Assembly (NCBI RefSeq): GCF_007990525.1
Contig: NZ_AP019823.1
Span: 372,001 to 436,000 of the forward strand
Direction of reading: 5' to 3'
Length of the DNA: 64,000 nt
DNA from: Leptotrichia hofstadii
GTDB taxonomy: Bacteria > Fusobacteriota > Fusobacteriia > Fusobacteriales > Leptotrichiaceae
In this document: positions 59,884 to 64,000 of the stretch, in pieces
How positions within the stretch are numbered: position 1 is the stretch's first letter
How the letters are laid out: each line of letters starts with the position of its first letter
Translations under genes and position numbers: made by a program
Notes under the pieces: model-generated
What the model was told of the DNA's origin: nothing
What the model saw: only the letters and a program-made list of their open reading frames with translations
Databases searched by the model: none

Positions 59884-60981
59884 ATGGCAGCAAATTTTGG
59901 AAAAAATTATAAAATATCAATTTTTGGTGAATCACATGGTAGCGCATTAGGGATAAATATTGATGGAATTCCAGCAGGAACTGAACTGGATTTGGAATTT
60001 ATCTCGCAGGAAATGAGAAGAAGAGCGCCAGGAAGATCAAAATTGACAACACCTAGAGTGGAAAAGGATGAATTTGAGATTTTGAGTGGATTTTTTGATG
60101 GAAAAACTACAGGAACGCCACTTGCGATGATTATTAGAAATTCAAATCAGCGTTCAAAGGATTACAGCGAATTAAAAAGAAAGCCAAGACCGGGTCATGC
60201 AGACTGGAGCGGATTTAACAGATATAACGGATTTAATGATATTCGTGGAAGTGGGCATTTTTCTGGTAGAATAACGGCTTCACTGGTATTTGCTGGAGCG
60301 ATTGCAAAACAGATTTTGAAAGAGCAGGGGATTTTAATTGCAGCACATATCAAATCGGTAAAGGATATTAAAGATAGGGATTTTGTGGAAAGCGATATTA
60401 CAGAAGAAAATATTGATAAACTTAGAAATATGACTTTGCCTGTCTTGAATGAGGAAATTGTGGAAAAAATCGAGAAGGCTGTGGAAAAAACTAGGGAAGA
60501 AAAAGATTCACTTGGTGGAATTGTAGAACTTATGGTTACAGGGCTTCCTGCGGGAATAGGAGATCCATATTTTGAATCTATGGAAAGCGAGCTTTCAAGA
60601 ATGATTTTCTCGGTGCCAGCCACAAAGGGAATAGAATTTGGAGCAGGCTTTGGAATTACGGAAATGACAGGGTACGAAGCAAATGATGAAATGTTTTATG
60701 ATGAAAAAGGTAACATAAAATCATTTACAAATAATAACGGTGGAATCATAGGTGGAATAACGACTGGAATGCCAATTTCATTTAAAGTGGCAATAAAACC
60801 TACAGCTTCGATCGAGAAAGCGCAAAAAACTGTGAATCTTGAAACAGAGCAAAATGATATTTTGGAAGTGAGAGGAAGACATGATCCAATAATAGTGCCA
60901 AGAGTAGTGCCAGTATTGGAAGCGGCTACGGCAATTGTGATTTTGGATAGGGTTTTGGAAAGTAAAAAAAGAAAATTGTAA
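59884..60981 (+). CDS. aroC: Chorismate synthase
   Basis: The 365-residue protein has ISIFGESHGSALGI, the FMN/EPSP motif RRRAPGRSKLTTPRVEKDEFE, RGSGHFSGRITASLVF, and the closing RGRHDPIIVPRVVPVLEA. It makes chorismate from EPSP using reduced FMN and ends the common aromatic path. GAAAGGA is the RBS. Confidence 0.96.
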   Translation: MAANFGKNYKISIFGESHGSALGINIDGIPAGTELDLEFISQEMRRRAPGRSKLTTPRVEKDEFEILSGFFDGKTTGTPLAMIIRNSNQRSKDYSELKRKPRPGHADWSGFNRYNGFNDIRGSGHFSGRITASLVFAGAIAKQILKEQGILIAAHIKSVKDIKDRDFVESDITEENIDKLRNMTLPVLNEEIVEKIEKAVEKTREEKDSLGGIVELMVTGLPAGIGDPYFESMESELSRMIFSVPATKGIEFGAGFGITEMTGYEANDEMFYDEKGNIKSFTNNNGGIIGGITTGMPISFKVAIKPTASIEKAQKTVNLETEQNDILEVRGRHDPIIVPRVVPVLEAATAIVILDRVLESKKRKL

Positions 60982-61010
60982 AAATAATTATTTTGTTTAA
61001 GGGAGGTTAT

Positions 61011-61988
61011 ATGTGTAGAAAAAATTTATTTGTTTTATTTTTTATCTTTTTTATTTCCAGCGTGGTTCTGGCAGCTTCGGTAAGGAATGTTAAGATTGAA
61101 CAGACGGAAGTGAAAAATGAAGTTTTGTATATTGCTGGAGAGAATGAGCCATTTACTGGAATTGTACAGAAATTTTATGAAGATGGCAATTTGGAAATAG
61201 AAAGTGAATTTAAAGAAGGGATTTTGGATGGAGTATCTAAAAGTTACTATAAAAATACTAAACTGGAAATGGAGGGTTTTTATACAGAAGGTAGAAAAAA
61301 TGGTGTTTTTAAGGAATATTATGAAAATGGGAAAATAAAGTCAGAAATTAATTATTCCTACGATTTAAAAGAAGGTTTAGCCAAAACATACTATTCAAAT
61401 GGAAATGTAGAAGCTGAAGGAAATTTTGAAAATGGCGAGGAAATTGGAACAACACGTGTTTATTATGAAAATGGAAAGCTGAAAGAGGAAATACCTTATA
61501 CTAAAGGCGTTATTAACGGACATAATATTCAATATTCTGAAAATGGAAAAGTTTTAAAAAAGACATTTTATGATAATGGTGTGGAATATAAAGGTATTCC
61601 ATCTGAAACCATTGTATTAATAATAGCTGTTATTATTATCGTTATACTTATTGTGATAAAGATTGCGAGAACTTTGCCAAGTTTTAAGTTGCTGGAGGAT
61701 TATCAGAAAGAATGGATTCTAAAAAAATTTATTGAATACGACAATGGCGATGAGAACTTGTATTCTTCCTATAGGCTTAATGGCTGTGGAACAGGATTTT
61801 ACACAGTTAGAACTTTTACGGTATATAACGAAAAAATAAAAGTGCTAGCAAAAATGATTTCGGTATTTTTTATTCCAATTCCTTTTGCATTAGGCTATCT
61901 TGTATGTTATGATAACAAAAAAATTATCTGCTCGATTTCAAAAGAACACTTTAATATATTGAAAAAGGAAATTAAGGAGCAGTTGTAG
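61011..61988 (+). CDS. Secreted/membrane MORN-repeat protein
   Basis: ATG 61011 follows GGGAGG. The 325-residue protein has a signal peptide (~1-25), about six MORN_2-type repeats (FYEDGNLEIESEFKEG, YYENGKIKSEI, YYSNGNVEAEGNFENG; ~45-185), one membrane span (~200-220, ETIVLIIAVIIIVILIVIKI) and a C-terminal cytosolic domain of about 100 residues. Such YwqK-like proteins are common in fusobacteria; role unknown. Confidence 0.7.
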   Translation: MCRKNLFVLFFIFFISSVVLAASVRNVKIEQTEVKNEVLYIAGENEPFTGIVQKFYEDGNLEIESEFKEGILDGVSKSYYKNTKLEMEGFYTEGRKNGVFKEYYENGKIKSEINYSYDLKEGLAKTYYSNGNVEAEGNFENGEEIGTTRVYYENGKLKEEIPYTKGVINGHNIQYSENGKVLKKTFYDNGVEYKGIPSETIVLIIAVIIIVILIVIKIARTLPSFKLLEDYQKEWILKKFIEYDNGDENLYSSYRLNGCGTGFYTVRTFTVYNEKIKVLAKMISVFFIPIPFALGYLVCYDNKKIICSISKEHFNILKKEIKEQL

Positions 61989-62012
61989 AACATCTTGTAA
62001 ATAAAAAAATAG

Positions 62013-62040
62013 GCAAGGAGTTAATTTACTCCTTGCTTTT
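62013..62040. terminator. Bidirectional terminator between convergent genes
   Basis: GCAAGGAGT (62013-62021) pairs with ACTCCTTGC (62028-62036), with an A run on the left and T on the right. Confidence 0.85.
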
Positions 62041-62058
62041 TATAATTTAACTTGATAA

Positions 62059-62532
62059 CTAATTTCCAGTTTCTTGATTAAAAAAAGATCCAGTATCATT
62101 ATTTAGATTTGAATTATCTAAAGAATCTTCTTGTGGTGCAGTAACGGGAGCTACATCAAGATTTGATGGAGCAGTATAGCCAAGTTCAGGATGTAACTTA
62201 TATTCAGGTATTCTGTAATTGTTTATTCTTTGTATAGTTAGCACGCCATCTTTAGAAACAACCCCATTAACATCCAAATTGACTATATCTTCATCGGTTA
62301 CGCCATATTTTTTCCCAATAAAGTCATAAATACGATCAAGCAGCCCAGTAGAATCCTTTACTGTGTAGTTAAGAGTCTTATTTGGAAATACTAGATTATC
62401 CTTTATGTAGATAAAAGTATTTGTTGATCTTGAATAATCCCCCTTATAGGATTTGTTTGCAGCTTTTGATTTTGCAGCTGTCCCAATAACAGATATCATT
62501 AGCATCATTGCTGTTAATAATATTTTTTTCAT
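62059..62532 (-). CDS. Secreted protein of unknown function (157 aa)
   Basis: A signal peptide (~1-23, MKKILLTAMMLMISVIGTAAKSKA) leads to a strand-rich part with YVGVTDEDIVNLDVNGVVSKDG-like features (seen: KYGVTDEDIVNLDVNGVVSK), and a Pro/Asn-rich C-terminal tail. GGAGG precedes the start. No lipobox Cys. It follows the RNase H gene on the same strand by 22 bp. Confidence 0.55.
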   Translation of the reverse strand: MKKILLTAMMLMISVIGTAAKSKAANKSYKGDYSRSTNTFIYIKDNLVFPNKTLNYTVKDSTGLLDRIYDFIGKKYGVTDEDIVNLDVNGVVSKDGVLTIQRINNYRIPEYKLHPELGYTAPSNLDVAPVTAPQEDSLDNSNLNNDTGSFFNQETGN

Positions 62533-62554
62533 GAAAAGCCTCCTTCATTTAGTA

Positions 62555-63187
62555 TTATTTATGGAAACCTAAATCAGCAGGATTGACGTCTCCAGAGATT
62601 TTTTTTACAGTTCCACCTTTTTTTTCAAATTCATTTCTCATTAAAGTTACTTTTTTTATAAGTTCAATTGTGTCATTTTCCAGATTAGAACTATTATATC
62701 GTCCTTTTGACCAGTATTCAATAATTAGCGAACTATCTCCGCAAATAACCTTTGTGCCGTATTTCTTAGCATAGACAAAAGCTGTGTAAATCCCGACTAA
62801 TTCACCAAAATTATTTGTTCTGGTGTCAGCAACATAATAATTTCCAAATTCATTAATATTTTTTTCATTCATAATTTTGTAAAGCAGTGAATTACCGTTA
62901 AAATCAGTTAATCTAACTTCCACACCGTTACCACGCCCTGTTCCTGCATCGAAATAAATTGCATCTCGATTTAGTTCAGAGTACAGTTCTGTTAAATCAG
63001 CCTTTTCCTTTTTCTCGTAATTTGCTCCAGAATTTAGCCATTTTTCTGCTTCCAAAAAAGTTTTGAATGATTTATAACGTGCCTTCTTGCCGCTTACTTT
63101 TCTTTGACAATTTGACCAGTTTTCAAGTATTCCATTTTCATTTGTATCTATAATGAAATAAGCATAGAATTTTTTATTTTTTGACAT
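62555..63187 (-). CDS. Ribonuclease H with N-terminal viroplasmin domain
   Basis: Residues ~6-52 are a viroplasmin/RNase H1 hybrid-binding domain (FYAYFIIDTNENGILENWSNC, then YKSFKTFLEAEKWL). Residues ~74-210 are RNase H: AIYFDAGTGRGNGVEV with Asp80, NNFGELVGIYTAF with the Glu, VICGDSSLIIEYW with the second Asp and NPADLGFHK with the third. It removes RNA from RNA-DNA hybrids. The two-domain form is like eukaryotic RNase H1. Confidence 0.85.
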   Translation of the reverse strand: MSKNKKFYAYFIIDTNENGILENWSNCQRKVSGKKARYKSFKTFLEAEKWLNSGANYEKKEKADLTELYSELNRDAIYFDAGTGRGNGVEVRLTDFNGNSLLYKIMNEKNINEFGNYYVADTRTNNFGELVGIYTAFVYAKKYGTKVICGDSSLIIEYWSKGRYNSSNLENDTIELIKKVTLMRNEFEKKGGTVKKISGDVNPADLGFHK

Positions 63188-63208
63188 TTTTAAATAAATT
63201 TATTTAAA

Positions 63209-63919
63209 TTATAAATTTAATCCTCCATCAACTCTTAAAACTTGTCCTGTAACAAATTTAGACATATCACTTGCCAAATATAATGCGGCATTTGCAACAT
63301 CTTCAGCGTCTCCCATTTTTTTAAGCGGAGTATTTGCAAGTACAGTTTCTATAAGTTTTTCAGGCAATACATGTGTCATATTTGTTTCGATGAATCCTGG
63401 TGCAATTGCATTTGATCTAAGGTTTTTTCTACCGAATTCTTTTGCCCAAGTTTTTGCCATAGCTATTACTCCACCTTTTGTAGCTGCGTAGTTAGTTTGA
63501 CCAGCATTTCCATCAATTCCTACAACAGAAGCCATGTTTATTACACTTGAGGCTTTACTCTTCAATAGTAAAGAAACAAATCCTTGCATCACGTTGTAAA
63601 CACCCTTTAAGTTAATGTCAATTACTAAATCCCAGTCTTCTTCCTTCATTCTTTGAAGCAAGGAATCTCTTGTAATTCCTGCATTATTTACAAGAATATC
63701 CAATCTTCCGTACTTTTCCTTGATTTCGCTTGCAATTTCCTTTATGTTTTCTCTATCAGTAACATTTAATTTTACATGAGAAACATTTGCATGGCTATAA
63801 TCAGGATCAATCAAATCTCCAGAAATTACTGTCGCTCCATTTTCTGCAAATTTTAGTGCGATTTCCTTTCCAATTCCTCTTGAACCACCTGTAATTAATG
63901 CAATTTTACCATTTAACAC
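63209..63919 (-). CDS. fabG: 3-oxoacyl-ACP reductase FabG
   Basis: A GTG start follows AAAGGTGG on the minus strand. The 236-residue SDR protein has TGGSRGIG (9-16), LVNNAGITRDSLL, the catalytic Ser in NMASVVG and Tyr/Lys in NYAATKGG, and ends FVTGQVLRVDGGLNL. It reduces 3-oxoacyl-ACP in fatty acid synthesis. No other fab gene is within the window. Confidence 0.88.
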   Translation of the reverse strand: MLNGKIALITGGSRGIGKEIALKFAENGATVISGDLIDPDYSHANVSHVKLNVTDRENIKEIASEIKEKYGRLDILVNNAGITRDSLLQRMKEEDWDLVIDINLKGVYNVMQGFVSLLLKSKASSVINMASVVGIDGNAGQTNYAATKGGVIAMAKTWAKEFGRKNLRSNAIAPGFIETNMTHVLPEKLIETVLANTPLKKMGDAEDVANAALYLASDMSKFVTGQVLRVDGGLNL

Positions 63920-64000
63920 TATATTTCCACCTTTCTTTTCTCTATTTTAAGATTTATAATTATAATTCTAAAATAACTAAACAATTATTTTAAAGAATTT

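Overview
The window reads as a low-GC, Fusobacteriota-type chromosome, most likely Leptotrichia or a close relative. This rests on very A/T-rich DNA with Lys/Glu/Asn/Ile-rich proteins, a CIRCE-hrcA-grpE-dnaK locus, short lipoprotein signal peptides and Shine-Dalgarno sites of the GGAGG type. The organism name is an inference from style, not a database match.

About 60% of the window (roughly 2.1-38.5 kb; left end not certain) is a tailed-phage prophage lying against the host gene truA. Its order is: control region with divergent small membrane proteins (2.1-4.2 kb); replication initiator with an origin-like iteron cluster plus a DnaC-type loader (4.2-5.7 kb); early genes including a frameshifted RusA, a MazG-like protein, a Rha regulator, an OLD nuclease and an HNH protein (5.8-12.6 kb); a lambda-type head module (Nu1, GpA, portal, Clp-like protease with nested scaffold, decoration and major capsid proteins; 12.8-19.3 kb); a contractile P2/Mu-type tail module (sheath, tube, frameshifted chaperone, tape measure, X, split D hub, V, U, W/gp25, J, I, fibre; 19.9-34.1 kb); and a lysis module with a two-domain endolysin (34.1-36.9 kb). 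No integrase and no CI-type repressor is visible, so the left end probably lies outside the window.

Several cargo genes are inserted in the phage with their own promoters and terminators: the OLD nuclease (7.98 kb), a 66-residue protein (12.0 kb), a lipoprotein (28.5 kb) and, at the right end, a three-gene operon encoding a HEPN protein, an unrecognised acidic protein and a SecB-like protein (37.1-38.5 kb). The OLD and lipoprotein cassettes share a 29-bp box, and each is bounded by its own 12-13 bp inverted repeat whose variable base differs between cassettes but matches within each one. These cargo loci are the best candidates for anti-phage or otherwise undescribed systems. A DUF4325/PIN gene pair at the left edge is another candidate.

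The host part (38.5-64 kb) holds a candidate small RNA, truA, two acetyltransferases, an amidase, the heat-shock genes (hrcA, grpE, dnaK, then dnaJ 2.5 kb further on with a MazEF pair between), and a shikimate/aromatic cluster (DAHP synthase, tyrA, aroB, aroA, aroC) interleaved with two DUF2262 paralogues and unknown membrane proteins. On the minus strand at the right edge lie a secreted protein, a viroplasmin-type RNase H and a FabG-type reductase. No tRNA, rRNA, CRISPR array or intact insertion sequence was seen.
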